NCBI GenBank assembly: GCA_041395385.1
Contig: JAWLAN010000015.1
Span: 62,001-126,000 of the forward strand
Source of the DNA: JAJVHZ01 sp041395385
GTDB taxonomy: Bacteria; Pseudomonadota; Gammaproteobacteria; JAJPIJ01
Length of the DNA stretch: 64,000 bases
Direction: 5' to 3'
Shown: piece after piece, positions 8,752 to 17,769 of the stretch
Layout of the letters: each line of letters begins with the position of its first letter
How positions within the stretch are numbered: the first letter of the stretch is position 1
Notes under the pieces: generated by a model
Database searches by the model: none
The model's input: the letters and a program-made list of their open reading frames with translations, nothing else
Told to the model about the DNA's origin: nothing
Program-made: the position numbers and the translations under genes

Positions 8752-9545
8752 AAGAACAGCCCCTCTATCGGCGAGGAAGCCACGCCGTAAGGGCGCCGCG
8801 GCATACGCCCGGCAAGAAACGCCTCGCGTCCCGCCTCGATGGCCTTGCGCATCGCCGCAGCCATCAGGAGCGGGTCGCGCGCCTGCGCAATTGCCGTGTT
8901 CATGAGCACGCCGCCGCACCCCAGCTCCATGGCCACGGCGGCGTCGGAGGCCGTACCGACGCCGGCGTCGACGATGATTGGCACTTTCGCATTCTCGACG
9001 ATGATGCGAATGTTGTACGGATTCCTGATGCCCATGCCGGAACCGATGGGCGCGGCCAGCGGCATGACGGCAACGCAGCCCATCGCCTCGAAACGCTTGG
9101 CCATGACCGGATCGTCGTTGGTGTACACCATCACTTTGAAGCCGTCGCGTATGAGCTCCTCGGCGGCGGCAATCGTCGCCGGGATGTCGGGAAACAGCGT
9201 CTTTTCGTCGCCCAGGACCTCCAGCTTGACGAGACTGTGCCCGTCGAGCATCTCGCGCGCCAGCCGGCAGGTGCGGATCGCCGAGGCGGCGTCGTAACAG
9301 CCGGCGGTGTTGGGGAGTATCGTGTAACGATCCGGCGGGAGAAAATCGAGCAGGTTGGCCGCTCCCGGTTCCTGCCCGATGTTCGTGCGGCGAACTGCCA
9401 CCGTCACGATCTGCGCGCCGCTGGCCGCTATGGCGGCGCGTGTCTGTTCGAAATCGCGATACTTGCCGGTACCGACGAGCAGGCGCGAGCCGTAGGCGCG
9501 GCCGTCGATGACGAGCAAATCCTGCCGGGGGGTATCAGCGGTCAT
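8748..9545 (-). CDS. thiG: Thiazole synthase ThiG
   Basis: 265 residues from ATG at 9545 (a GTG at 9566 is an alternative). ThiG forms the thiazole phosphate of thiamine from 1-deoxyxylulose 5-phosphate, dehydroglycine and sulfur carried on ThiS. The imine-forming Lys is in VKLEVLGD (about residue 107), and the phosphate-binding loops VDAGVGTASD and LMNTAIA are present. It lies 107 bp downstream of thiS in the same direction, the usual pairing. No TPP riboswitch is visible ahead of this pair; upstream is the MBL-fold gene. Confidence 0.97.
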   Translation of the reverse strand: MTADTPRQDLLVIDGRAYGSRLLVGTGKYRDFEQTRAAIAASGAQIVTVAVRRTNIGQEPGAANLLDFLPPDRYTILPNTAGCYDAASAIRTCRLAREMLDGHSLVKLEVLGDEKTLFPDIPATIAAAEELIRDGFKVMVYTNDDPVMAKRFEAMGCVAVMPLAAPIGSGMGIRNPYNIRIIVENAKVPIIVDAGVGTASDAAVAMELGCGGVLMNTAIAQARDPLLMAAAMRKAIEAGREAFLAGRMPRRPYGVASSPIEGLFF

Positions 9546-9652
9546 GCGTCCGTCGGGATTCGACACTTGGAGTTCGGTGCCAGTATAAGCCCACGGACGG
9601 CCGGTTCAATTCCGCCGGCCACGCGTGTCGCGACAGCCGCGCCGCGGCGACC

Positions 9653-9868
9653 TCAGCCGCCCCCGATCGCCTGCACGATCTCCACGCGATCCCCGGCTTG
9701 CAGCAAGGTCTTTCCGTGCTCGGAGCGCGGAACGATCTGCCGGTTAACCTCGACGGCATACCGCCCGCCGACGCGGAGCTCCCCGATCAGGTCCGCCACG
9801 GTGGAACCCTCGGCCAGCGACAGCGCTCTGCCGTTGACGGTGATCTGCAATCCCGGTTGTGCGTTCAT
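9653..9868 (-). CDS. thiS: Sulfur carrier protein ThiS
   Basis: 71 residues from ATG at 9868, matching ThiS length and its ubiquitin-like pattern (QITVNGRAL, VADLIGEL, VEVNRQIVPRSEH, GDRVEIVQAIGGG). It ends in three glycines; the terminal Gly-Gly is adenylated and thiolated so the protein can donate sulfur to ThiG. The start 37 bp after the MBL-fold stop suggests co-transcription with that gene. Confidence 0.95.
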   Translation of the reverse strand: MNAQPGLQITVNGRALSLAEGSTVADLIGELRVGGRYAVEVNRQIVPRSEHGKTLLQAGDRVEIVQAIGGG

Positions 9869-9905
9869 GAGCGCGATACGTGCCCCGCCGCCGGAAGGCG
9901 CCCGC

Positions 9906-10814
9906 TCATATGGCAATCGTCAGCCCCTCGTGGGCCACGTGACATTCCATCCTGGATCGTCTGTCCTGGGCGATTCCAACTGCGCTGCGATGGATCATGG
10001 CGACCTCCTTGTCGTCGTACGTCGGATCATGATGATAGAGGTACAGAGTCTTCACGCCGGCATCGATGGCGGAATTCACGGTATCGATGTAGCAGGAGTG
10101 TCCCCAGCCGCGTTTCTTGTGGTAGTCCTCGGGCGTGTATTGCGCGTCGTGTATCAATATGTCGGCGTTTCGGATCATGTTGAGCTCGGTGTTTCGCTCT
10201 TCGTGCTTCATGCGTTCGAGCAGTACCTGCTCCTCGCGATTGAACTCCGAGTAGCGCATCTCTATCGACCGCTCGAGAAACATGAACTCGTTGTCGGAGA
10301 CGTAGACGATGACCTTGCCGTTTACCTCGATCCGGTAGCCGTAGGTCACGCCCGGATGATGGACGTTCTGGTAGTTGATGCGCATCGGCCCATGCGTGAA
10401 CCCGGCCTTGTTCGGGGCCGCATACGAGATGTTCGCCGCCCAGGTCTCCGTTTCCACGGGGAAGTAGGGCGCTTTCATCTGATCGGAGATACGCTTCTCG
10501 ATGTCGCGGGCGCTTTCCCCCGGGCCAAAGAACGCGATATTCCAGTCGCGCCGGAAAGCCGGGGTGAAAAAAGGCAGTCCGCAGATGTGGTCCCAATGAT
10601 AGTGCGTCAGCAGTATCAGCAGATTGTGCGGCGTGCCGTCGGCAATCAGCTTTTCTCCCAGCGGGATGATGCCGGTGCCGCCATCGCAGATGAGCACGTG
10701 CTCGCCGACGCGGATCTCGACACAGGAGGTGTTGCCGCCAATCTGCATGTGACTGGCAAACGGGGCGGCGTAGGATCCGCGCACGCCCCAGAACCGCACA
10801 TATCCGGTACTCAT
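9906..10814 (-). CDS. Metallo-beta-lactamase-fold hydrolase
   Basis: 302 residues. The di-metal motif THYHWDH (HxHxDH) is intact, preceded by ICDGGTGI and followed by VHHPG, VYVSDNE and LIHDAQYTPEDY-GWGHS, so all ligands of an active metallohydrolase seem present. The layout resembles RNase Z/PhnP-like phosphodiesterases more than beta-lactamases, but the substrate is unknown. It follows the response regulator at 10866 in the same direction with a 51-bp gap and precedes thiS, so the pair may be one signalling module. Confidence 0.88.
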   Translation of the reverse strand: MSTGYVRFWGVRGSYAAPFASHMQIGGNTSCVEIRVGEHVLICDGGTGIIPLGEKLIADGTPHNLLILLTHYHWDHICGLPFFTPAFRRDWNIAFFGPGESARDIEKRISDQMKAPYFPVETETWAANISYAAPNKAGFTHGPMRINYQNVHHPGVTYGYRIEVNGKVIVYVSDNEFMFLERSIEMRYSEFNREEQVLLERMKHEERNTELNMIRNADILIHDAQYTPEDYHKKRGWGHSCYIDTVNSAIDAGVKTLYLYHHDPTYDDKEVAMIHRSAVGIAQDRRSRMECHVAHEGLTIAI

Positions 10815-10865
10815 GTCCGCCTCGTGATTGCCGTCCGTCCCCTGTCCAGCGATCGCTCGGCCGCG

Positions 10866-11276
10866 TCAGCCGTTGGCCGTGCGGCTGGCGGATTTCTCCC
10901 GGGCCTGCGTGTATTTCACGATCAGCTCCCGGATCGTCTGTGTGCGCATCGGCTTGACCACGAAGTCGACCGCGCCCAGGTTCTTGGCGACCATGCGATC
11001 CTGCGCGTAATCCTTCGAGGTAATCATGATCACCGGCGTTTCAGCCTGGAGAGGCATCCGGCGAAGCTCCTGCAGGAACGTCAGGCCGTCCTTGTCGGGC
11101 ATGATGATGTCCAGGAAGACCACATCGGGGCGATGGTCGCAAAGATAGGCGACGGAATCGGCGGTGGAGGCGAAGGCGTGATAGTCGACTTCGTAGTGCG
11201 ACAGGCAGCGCTCGAAGAACGCGTGGACGCTGGCGCTGTCGTCTATCACCACAACCGTCGGATTCGGCTTTTTCAT
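10866..11276 (-). CDS. Single-domain response regulator (CheY-like receiver)
   Basis: 136 residues from ATG at 11276. A complete receiver domain: acidic pocket VVVIDDS, phospho-acceptor Asp in DVVFLDIIMPDKDG, switch Thr/Ser in MITSKD and Lys in VVKPMRT. There is no output domain, so it should act by protein contact, as CheY-type regulators do. The last 20 residues are a short basic tail. No histidine kinase lies in the window. The MBL-fold hydrolase is the immediate downstream neighbour and a possible partner. Confidence 0.9.
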   Translation of the reverse strand: MKKPNPTVVVIDDSASVHAFFERCLSHYEVDYHAFASTADSVAYLCDHRPDVVFLDIIMPDKDGLTFLQELRRMPLQAETPVIMITSKDYAQDRMVAKNLGAVDFVVKPMRTQTIRELIVKYTQAREKSASRTANG

Positions 11277-11606
11277 CAGTTTCGAGGCGACCGGCCTGGT
11301 GATACCCGAACCGGCGTGTCGGAGGGCCCGAGACACCCACCGCCCGCCTTGCCGGCGGTCTCCGGCCTTCTGTCGGGGTTCCTGCCGTCGGATCTTGACC
11401 GCACTGCCGTTGTTTCCACTATTTAGGCAAGTCATCGTAGCACCAGTGCGCCGGGATGTCCTGCGGCCGGTATGCCAGATCTGTGAGCCTTCACCGGGTT
11501 AATGCCACCCGAGCGGACCGTCGCCGGGCCCGAACGGTCCGCCGGCCGCAGGCGACGCGAGTTTCCCGGCGGCCGGGAATTTCATTAGAATTCCCCCACC
11601 TCAACC
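11277..11606. promoter_or_regulatory. Intergenic region with probable tRNA-Gly promoter
   Basis: 330 bp without a gene. A TAGAAT at 11586-11591 is a good -10 candidate for the tRNA that starts at 11607; the -35 about 17 bases upstream is weak. The same segment forms a short dyad (GGGAATT and AATTCCC around it). The left half should hold the promoter of the leftward response regulator, but I cannot point to it. Confidence 0.4.
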
Positions 11607-11680
11607 GCGGGTGTAGTTCAATGGCAGAACTCCAGGTTCCCAACCTGGCGGCGTGGGTTCGATTCCCATCACCCGCTCCA
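11607..11680 (+). tRNA. tRNA-Gly (anticodon CCC)
   Basis: 74 bases forming a full cloverleaf: acceptor GCGGGTG with CACCCGC, D-stem GTTC/GAAC, anticodon stem CCAGG/CCTGG around loop TTCCCAA, variable CGGC, T-stem GTGGG/CCCAT (G-U at the end) around TTCGATT. Discriminator base T is followed by an encoded CCA. Anticodon CCC reads GGG glycine codons. The HD-domain gene begins 31 bp downstream with no terminator between, so they may share a transcript. Confidence 0.97.
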
Positions 11681-11711
11681 ATCGCGCGCGCCGCGCCGCA
11701 TCAGCCCGGCC

Positions 11712-12356
11712 ATGCAACGCAACGACGCCCTTGAGGCGCGTGCGTCGGCGCTCTACGACCCGACGCTGCCGTACCACAACTTCGCGCACGCGCTGGATGC
11801 GGTGCGGGCCGGGGAATTGCTAGTCCAGCGCTGCCGGGACGACGGCGTTCCCATCGACGCGGACGTCGTTTACTACGCCCTGCTGTTTCACGACGCCGGG
11901 TACCACCAGGATCACGCACGCCTCGGCTACGCGACCAAGGAGGAGCACGCGGCCGCCCTGGCCGCCCAGGTCCTGGCCGAGTTCGGCGTCGACTCCGAGA
12001 CCATCGCGCGGGTTGCCGCCGCCATCCTGGCCACGCATCGTGATGCCGTATTCCAGACCAACGAGGAGAAGGCCGTGCGTGCCGCGGACCTGGCGGGCCT
12101 GGCTGCCGACTACCCGGTGTTCCGCGCGAGCTCCGAACGCCTGAAGCGGGAATGGGAGTTTCTGCACGGGATCGAGATCCCCTGGCGGCAGTGGATCGAC
12201 GGAACCAGGGAGGTCATCGGGTTCTTCCTCGCCCAGGACATCCGCCTGACCCGCCATTACCTGGACGAGCACGGCGATTCGGCGTTCCACAAGCGCGCCG
12301 AGGCGAACATGCGACGCCTTTACGAAGAGAAGGTTGAGGCGGAAAGCGCGGGCTGA
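11712..12356 (+). CDS. HD-domain protein (predicted metal-dependent phosphohydrolase)
   Basis: 214 residues. The HD-fold ligands are visible: YHNFAHA near residue 21-27, LLFHDAGY near residue 57 (the HD pair) and a later ATHRD with a downstream AADLAGL Asp. This is the predicted phosphohydrolase layout. The substrate is unknown; the family includes nucleotide and signalling-nucleotide hydrolases. It converges on the SPOR-protein gene with an 18-bp gap. Confidence 0.85.
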   Translation: MQRNDALEARASALYDPTLPYHNFAHALDAVRAGELLVQRCRDDGVPIDADVVYYALLFHDAGYHQDHARLGYATKEEHAAALAAQVLAEFGVDSETIARVAAAILATHRDAVFQTNEEKAVRAADLAGLAADYPVFRASSERLKREWEFLHGIEIPWRQWIDGTREVIGFFLAQDIRLTRHYLDEHGDSAFHKRAEANMRRLYEEKVEAESAG

Positions 12357-12374
12357 AACCGTCGCCCGACGGCG

Positions 12375-12962
12375 TCAGCCGTCCTTGAGCTTCAGCAGCA
12401 TGTAGTCCATGCCGGCCTGCTGCAACCTGGCGCGCATCGTCTCCACCGTCTGGGGGTCTCGCAGCGGGCCGACACGCACGCGGTACCACGTGTCCTTGCC
12501 GTTTATGACGACGCGCTGTATGTCAGCCGTGATGCCGTTCAAGGCGAGTCGCGCCTTGACCTTGTCGGCGTCCTCGAATCGTTGGAACGAGGCCACCTGC
12601 AGCACATAGGCGCCCGGCTGCAGCTCCTGGGTCTCCGGCGTGCCGGCCGATGACGCCGGCCAATCCGGCACCTTCACCTCCATCTCGGGGAGAATGGTGT
12701 AAAAGTCGAAGCGCGGCTTTGGCGGCGGAGGCTCCGACGGCTCCGGTTCCGGCACCTCCGGGGCGGGTTCCGCGGCGGCGACCGGCGAGGGCGTGACGGA
12801 GGGCGCCGGACCGGCGGAATCAACGACGCGCGGCCGGTCCAGCTGCAGGTAGACGAGGAAAGCGGCAAACAGGCCCGCACCCAGCCCGGAGATGAACCAC
12901 AGCCAGGACGCCGTGGCCTTGGTTCCGCGGCGATTGGCGGCATTCTTGTAATCGCGTGACAT
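12375..12962 (-). CDS. SPOR-domain cell-division protein, FtsN-like
   Basis: 195 residues: short cytoplasmic basic N-terminus, one membrane segment (about 20-40), a Pro/Glu-rich linker (about 50-85), and a C-terminal SPOR domain (about 115-193; YVLQVASFQRFEDADKVKARL and WYRVRVGPL). SPOR domains bind denuded septal peptidoglycan, so this should be a septal inner-membrane protein. The place directly after argS is the usual gammaproteobacterial place of FtsN-like proteins. The essential FtsN helix cannot be confirmed by eye. Confidence 0.9.
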   Translation of the reverse strand: MSRDYKNAANRRGTKATASWLWFISGLGAGLFAAFLVYLQLDRPRVVDSAGPAPSVTPSPVAAAEPAPEVPEPEPSEPPPPKPRFDFYTILPEMEVKVPDWPASSAGTPETQELQPGAYVLQVASFQRFEDADKVKARLALNGITADIQRVVINGKDTWYRVRVGPLRDPQTVETMRARLQQAGMDYMLLKLKDG

Positions 12963-12980
12963 TTGCCGCGTTGCCGATAT

Positions 12981-14762
12981 CTACATCGTTTCCGGTGCCG
13001 CAACACCCAACATGGCCAGACCACTGTGCAGTAGCTGGCGCGTAGCGGCGCAAAGACTCAAACGCGCGTCGCGCACATCCGCCGGGGCGGTGATGAACCG
13101 GTGGGCGTTGTAATAGGCATGATAGTCGGTGGCAAGCTGCAGCAGGTAGTGCGCGAGCTGATGCGGTTCGCGCTGCTGGCTGGCCGATTCCAGGACCTCG
13201 CCGTAGCGGGACATGGTCGAGAGCAGCGCCTGCTCGTGGGGTTCGCGCAACGCATGCAGCTGCGCCTCGCCGGCGACCGGATCCCAGCCGAGACCCTTCT
13301 CGCGCAGCTGCCGGAACACGCTGCAGATGCGGGCATGGGCATACTGCACATAGTAGACCGGGTTCTCGTTGGTCTGGGAACGGGCGAGATCGACATCGAA
13401 CTCCAGGTGCTGATCGTGTGATCGGGCGAGGTAGAAGAAGCGGGTCGCATCTTTGCCGGCGTCCGCGATCAACTCCTTGAGCGTCACGAAATTTCCGCTG
13501 CGCTTGCCCATCCGCCCGGAGGAAAGGGTGACGAACTGCATCAGCTGCACCTGCAGCGCATCCTTGCGTCCGGTGAGCATCTCGATGGCGGCACGCACCC
13601 GCGCGATGTAGCCGTGGTGATCGGCGCCCCACACGTCCATCAGGTGCCTGAATCCGCGCTCGAGCTTGTGCACGTGATACGCGAGATCATTGGCGAAGTA
13701 GGTCGCCGATCCGTCCGCTTTGTAGAGAACGCGGTCCTTTTCGTCGCCGTATGCGCTGGTGCGCAGCCATTTCGCGCCATCCAGCTCGTAGACGTGCCCG
13801 GCGGCCTCCAACTTCTCCATGGCCGCCTGGACGTAGCCTTCCGCGACCAGTTCCCGCTCCGAGCGCCATTGGTCGAAATGCACGCCGAAGTCCTGCAGGG
13901 TGCTGCGGATCTCGGCGAGCTGATCCGCGAGCGCCCGTTGCCGAATGACGGCGAAGTCCTCACCGAGCAACGCGCGCGCCCGCTGCAGGAGCGCGTCGAG
14001 GTAGCTCTCCTGCCCGGCCTTCGCCTCGGCCCTCTCAGCATCGCTGGCGCCGTCGGCCGCCACCGGTTCCTCCGGCAGGTCCTGCAGGATCTCCGCGGCG
14101 GCGTGGCGATACCGCGGCCCGTCGCTCTCCAGTATGCGGGCGGCCGAAACCCGGATGTAATCCCCGGGATAGGCACGGCGTGGATGCGGCAGGCTCTCGC
14201 CGCACTGCTCCAGATAACGCAGCCAGATGCTGAGCGCGAGGATGTCGGCCTGGCGACCGGCGTCGTTGATGTAGTACTCGCGATGCACCTCCCAGCCCGT
14301 GGCGGCCAGGATGTTGCAGACGGAGTCGCCGTAGGCAGCCCCGCGCCCGTGGCCGACGTGCATCGGCCCGGTCGGATTGGCGGAGACGTACTCGACGAGG
14401 ATCCGACCGCGCTGTCCGGACCGATCACAGGCGTAGCTCTCGCCCGCGGCGAGGATGCGTGCCACCAGCGACTGCAGCGCCTGCGGTTTCAGGTAGAAAT
14501 TGATGAACCCCGGGCCGGCGATCTCGACCTTCTCGAGCAGCTCGGTGTCCGGCAGCGCGCTTACGACGAGCTCGGCAAGCTCCCTCGGTTTGCGCCGCGC
14601 CGGCTTCGCCAGCACCATCGCGACGTTGCTCGAGAAATCGCCATGGCCGGGGTCGCGGGTGCGCTCGATCTGCGCCTCGGTCGCTGCGGCCTCCGGCAGC
14701 TCGCCGGCACGGACCAGGGCGCCGACAGCCTCGGCCACCAGGGCACGCAGGTCATTTTTCAC
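12981..14762 (-). CDS. argS: Arginyl-tRNA synthetase
   Basis: 593 residues, class I synthetase that charges tRNA-Arg. The N-terminal tRNA-binding domain is followed by the HIGH-type motif HVGH in ANPTGPMHVGHGRGAAYGD, the KMSKS-type segment GRMGKRSGN, and a C-terminal DALR anticodon-binding domain (HYLLQLATDYHAYYN). It is 94 bp downstream of priA on the same strand. Confidence 0.98.
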   Translation of the reverse strand: MKNDLRALVAEAVGALVRAGELPEAAATEAQIERTRDPGHGDFSSNVAMVLAKPARRKPRELAELVVSALPDTELLEKVEIAGPGFINFYLKPQALQSLVARILAAGESYACDRSGQRGRILVEYVSANPTGPMHVGHGRGAAYGDSVCNILAATGWEVHREYYINDAGRQADILALSIWLRYLEQCGESLPHPRRAYPGDYIRVSAARILESDGPRYRHAAAEILQDLPEEPVAADGASDAERAEAKAGQESYLDALLQRARALLGEDFAVIRQRALADQLAEIRSTLQDFGVHFDQWRSERELVAEGYVQAAMEKLEAAGHVYELDGAKWLRTSAYGDEKDRVLYKADGSATYFANDLAYHVHKLERGFRHLMDVWGADHHGYIARVRAAIEMLTGRKDALQVQLMQFVTLSSGRMGKRSGNFVTLKELIADAGKDATRFFYLARSHDQHLEFDVDLARSQTNENPVYYVQYAHARICSVFRQLREKGLGWDPVAGEAQLHALREPHEQALLSTMSRYGEVLESASQQREPHQLAHYLLQLATDYHAYYNAHRFITAPADVRDARLSLCAATRQLLHSGLAMLGVAAPETM

Positions 14763-14856
14763 GATTCAATCACTCGGTGCCAAAAGGGTGGGCATTCTAC
14801 CAGCCCCCCGCACGGGCGCGGCACCAGCATCGGACGGCGCCAGGGCGAATGCGGGA

Positions 14857-17103
14857 TCAGTACAGTTCCGCGGGGTCGACGTCCAGCGACCAACGCACGC
14901 GCCTTGCCTCCGGCCAGGTCTCGATCTGCGGTACCACGGCATCTAGCAGGCGGTGCAGCGCCGGTCGCTGCCGTGATTGCAGCATCAGCTGCGAACGGAA
15001 ATGGCCGGCTCGGCGCACCAACGGCGCCGGCAGCGGCCCGAAGACTTCCACCTCCCCGGCCTGCGCGCGGTCCTTTTCCATGGCCACGGCATCGGCCAAG
15101 CGTTGCAGGAAACTTTCCGGCGCCGCCGCCGCGGTGGCCTCGGCACGCACCAGCGCGAGCGCGCTGAACGGCGGCAGATTGGCCGACTCGCGCTCCTCCA
15201 GCATCGTCCGGCTCATCTGCGCGTAGTCCTGCATGCGCATCGCCCTGAACAGCCAATGCTCGGGCAGGCGTGTCTGTATCAGCACCATCCCCGGCTTCTC
15301 GGCCCGGCCCGCGCGGCCGGCCACCTGCACCAGCAATTGCGCCAGCCGCTCCGTCGCCCGCAGATCGACGCTGTACAGCTGCGCATCGGCATTGAGCACC
15401 GCGACCAGGCTCACGCCCGGGAAGTGATGGCCCTTGGCCAACATCTGCGTGCCGATGAGGATCGAGGCGCGCCCGGCATGCGCCGCATCGAGCGCCGCTT
15501 CCAGGGCTCCCTTGCGCCGCGTTGTATCCCGATCGATGCGCACTACACGGGTGCTGCCGAACCGCGCCTCGAGCAGCTCGGCAACGCGCTCCGTACCCTG
15601 GCCCAGCGGCAGCAGTGCGGCGACCCCGCATCGCTCGCAAGCCGCGGGGATCGGCCGCTGCGCGCCGCAATGATGGCATTGCAGTCGGTCATCGCGAGCA
15701 TGGCAGGTCATGCGTGCGTCGCAACGCGCGCACATGGCCACGCCGCCGCAGGCATCGCACAACAGCGTCGGTGCGTAGCCACGGCGGTTCAGGAACACCA
15801 GCGCCTGCTCGCCGCGGTTCACGGCCTCGGTAATCGCCGTCAGAACGAACTCGCTCATGCCGGACTGCAATGGGCGCGTGCGCACGTCGAGGATCTGCAG
15901 CGCCGGCAGGGTGGCCGCACCGACGCGTTCCGGAAGGTGCAGGCGTGTGTACCTGCCGGCGCCGGCGTTGTGCTGGCTCTCGAGCGACGGTGTCGCCGAG
16001 CCCAGCACCACGGGTATCGCCTCGCGTCTTGCGCGCATCACGGCCACGTCGCGCGCCGAGTATCGAAAACCCTCCTGCTGTTTGTACGACTGGTCGTGCT
16101 CCTCATCGACGATGATGATTCCCGGCCGCGCGAGCGGAACCCATATCGAGGACCGCGTGCCAATGACGATGTCCGCGACACCGGTGCGCGCCTGCTCGTA
16201 TGCAAGCGAACGTTGCGCGTCGCCCAGGCCGGAATGCATCAACACGACGCGCGCCCCGAAACGGGCCTGGAAACGCCGCACCGTCTGCGCCGTCAGGCCG
16301 ATCTCGGGCACCAGCACCAGCGCCTGCCGACGGGCTTCGAGCACGGCGTCGATGACGCGAAGGTAGACCTCCGTCTTGCCGCTGCCGGTCACTCCGTCGA
16401 GCAAGAAGGCCTCGAAATCGAACAGCTGGCGCGCAATCGACTCGAGCGCCGCGGCCTGCGCGCCCGACAGCTGCGGCGGCTCATCGCGAGCGCATCCCGG
16501 TGTCGCGGCGTCACGACCCGCCGGCTCGATCAATCCGCGCGCGAGCAGGGTCTTCAGCGTCGCGCGTGCAGCTCGGTCGCGCGCAGCGAGAGCCTCCAGC
16601 GTCAGCGTCCCGTCATGCGACAAGAACGCCTGCAGCAACGCTGCCTGTCTCGGCGCGCGCCGCCGCAGGCGTTCGATCGCGGCCCTGCCCGCATCGCTAG
16701 CCCGGTAGGCCCCGGGCATCTCCGGCCGCCGTTGTACGGCGCGGCGCAGGGAAGCCGGCAACGCTGCCGCGACCACCTCGCCGATTGGGTGGTGGTAATA
16801 GGCGGCGGCCCACTCGATGATCGAAAGCAGGGCCGCCGACCAGAGCGGGGCCTCGTCGAGCACGGCGCGGGCGCGCTTGGGCGAGGAGTGGGTCCCTTCC
16901 CCGACCCGCCCGATCTGCATGATTATGCCGATGCGCTCGCCGCGCCCGAACGGCACCCGCACCCGTAGCCCCGGGCACATCGCCCCGGCATTGGTCCCGG
17001 AAGGCGGCAGGTAATCGAACAGCGTGCGCCGCGGGACATCGACCGCCACGCGCAGGATGTGCTCAACCGACGCACCCTCCGGGTCGGGCGGCGGCCTCGT
17101 CAT
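14857..17103 (-). CDS. priA: Primosomal helicase PriA
   Basis: 748 residues. A 3'-5' helicase that restarts stalled replication forks. N-terminal 3' DNA-binding domain, Walker A GVTGSGKTEVYL, DEEH box (VDEEHDQSYKQQ), and between the helicase lobes eight cysteines in four CxxC pairs (CDACG, CARC, CHHC and CERC) for two zinc ions. The C-terminal domain is complete. The stop lies before argS and the next upstream gene at 17122 starts 18 bp away, so the group priA-argS-SPOR probably shares a transcript with it. Confidence 0.97.
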   Translation of the reverse strand: MTRPPPDPEGASVEHILRVAVDVPRRTLFDYLPPSGTNAGAMCPGLRVRVPFGRGERIGIIMQIGRVGEGTHSSPKRARAVLDEAPLWSAALLSIIEWAAAYYHHPIGEVVAAALPASLRRAVQRRPEMPGAYRASDAGRAAIERLRRRAPRQAALLQAFLSHDGTLTLEALAARDRAARATLKTLLARGLIEPAGRDAATPGCARDEPPQLSGAQAAALESIARQLFDFEAFLLDGVTGSGKTEVYLRVIDAVLEARRQALVLVPEIGLTAQTVRRFQARFGARVVLMHSGLGDAQRSLAYEQARTGVADIVIGTRSSIWVPLARPGIIIVDEEHDQSYKQQEGFRYSARDVAVMRARREAIPVVLGSATPSLESQHNAGAGRYTRLHLPERVGAATLPALQILDVRTRPLQSGMSEFVLTAITEAVNRGEQALVFLNRRGYAPTLLCDACGGVAMCARCDARMTCHARDDRLQCHHCGAQRPIPAACERCGVAALLPLGQGTERVAELLEARFGSTRVVRIDRDTTRRKGALEAALDAAHAGRASILIGTQMLAKGHHFPGVSLVAVLNADAQLYSVDLRATERLAQLLVQVAGRAGRAEKPGMVLIQTRLPEHWLFRAMRMQDYAQMSRTMLEERESANLPPFSALALVRAEATAAAAPESFLQRLADAVAMEKDRAQAGEVEVFGPLPAPLVRRAGHFRSQLMLQSRQRPALHRLLDAVVPQIETWPEARRVRWSLDVDPAELY

Positions 17104-17121
17104 CGCCCGCTCCGCGCGCTG

Positions 17122-17751
17122 TCAGCTTGCGGCGCCGGCCGTACCCGGCCGATCCACCAGCGCGCGGACAGTGGAGATGTCCGCGCGGGCCATCGGTTTG
17201 CCGGTCACGTCGCTCAGCGGGGCCTGACGTGGCCCGTTGTGCGGGAAGACGACCAGTTCTATCCGGCGCACGCCCGCCACGAAGCGGATCATCGGGTAGG
17301 TCCCCAGGTCGGAAAACCGCCGCTCGCCCAACTCACAGGGCACGCCACGATCATAAAGATACGCCAGGACCTCCTCGGCGGTCTCGGCGAAGACGTGCAG
17401 ACAAACCGGCGACTCGCGCCCCGCCGTGCCCGCGAGTATCCGGCCCACCAGCCTCGGCTCGAACTCGGCCAGGAACTTCATGGCCTGCAATGCCTCGAGT
17501 CGAGACTCCTGCTGACGCTCGGCGTGGAGAGCCCCGCCGAATATGCGCTGGCTTTCCATCAATGCCGCCTCGACCTCCGCGAGGTCCGGCAGGTCGCGGC
17601 CGCGCACATTGCCGATGCGTTCGGCCGCCTTGCGCCGTGCTGCCCCGTAACTCAGCGCGCCGTCCTCCATCAACAGCTGCCCGGCGAGATGCGCGACGGT
17701 CTGGCGCAATTGCCGCGATGTCCTGCCGCCACGCTCGCGCAACGTCTTCAC
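17122..17751 (-). CDS. Conserved protein with degenerate nucleotidyltransferase-like fold
   Basis: 209 residues. It resembles an uncharacterised gammaproteobacterial family with a minimal nucleotidyltransferase core, where the segment PRLVGRILAG is followed by an Asp-rich DxDLHVF motif. Here that motif reads SPVCLHVF, so the expected metal-binding Asp residues look absent and the protein may be inactive or non-catalytic. Positively charged helical N-terminus. Located between priA and mrcA on the same strand. The family assignment is from memory of the pattern. Confidence 0.7.
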   Translation of the reverse strand: MKTLRERGGRTSRQLRQTVAHLAGQLLMEDGALSYGAARRKAAERIGNVRGRDLPDLAEVEAALMESQRIFGGALHAERQQESRLEALQAMKFLAEFEPRLVGRILAGTAGRESPVCLHVFAETAEEVLAYLYDRGVPCELGERRFSDLGTYPMIRFVAGVRRIELVVFPHNGPRQAPLSDVTGKPMARADISTVRALVDRPGTAGAAS

Positions 17752-17769
17752 CGGCTGCCGGCCGCCTCC

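Noticed and set aside
9653..9906. TPP riboswitch ahead of thiS
   Set aside because: Only 37 bp lie between the MBL-fold stop and the thiS start, and no thi-box pattern is visible.
9237..11426. 729-residue plus-strand frame across thiG, thiS, the MBL hydrolase and response regulator
   Set aside because: It spans four real genes on the other strand and has no family features.
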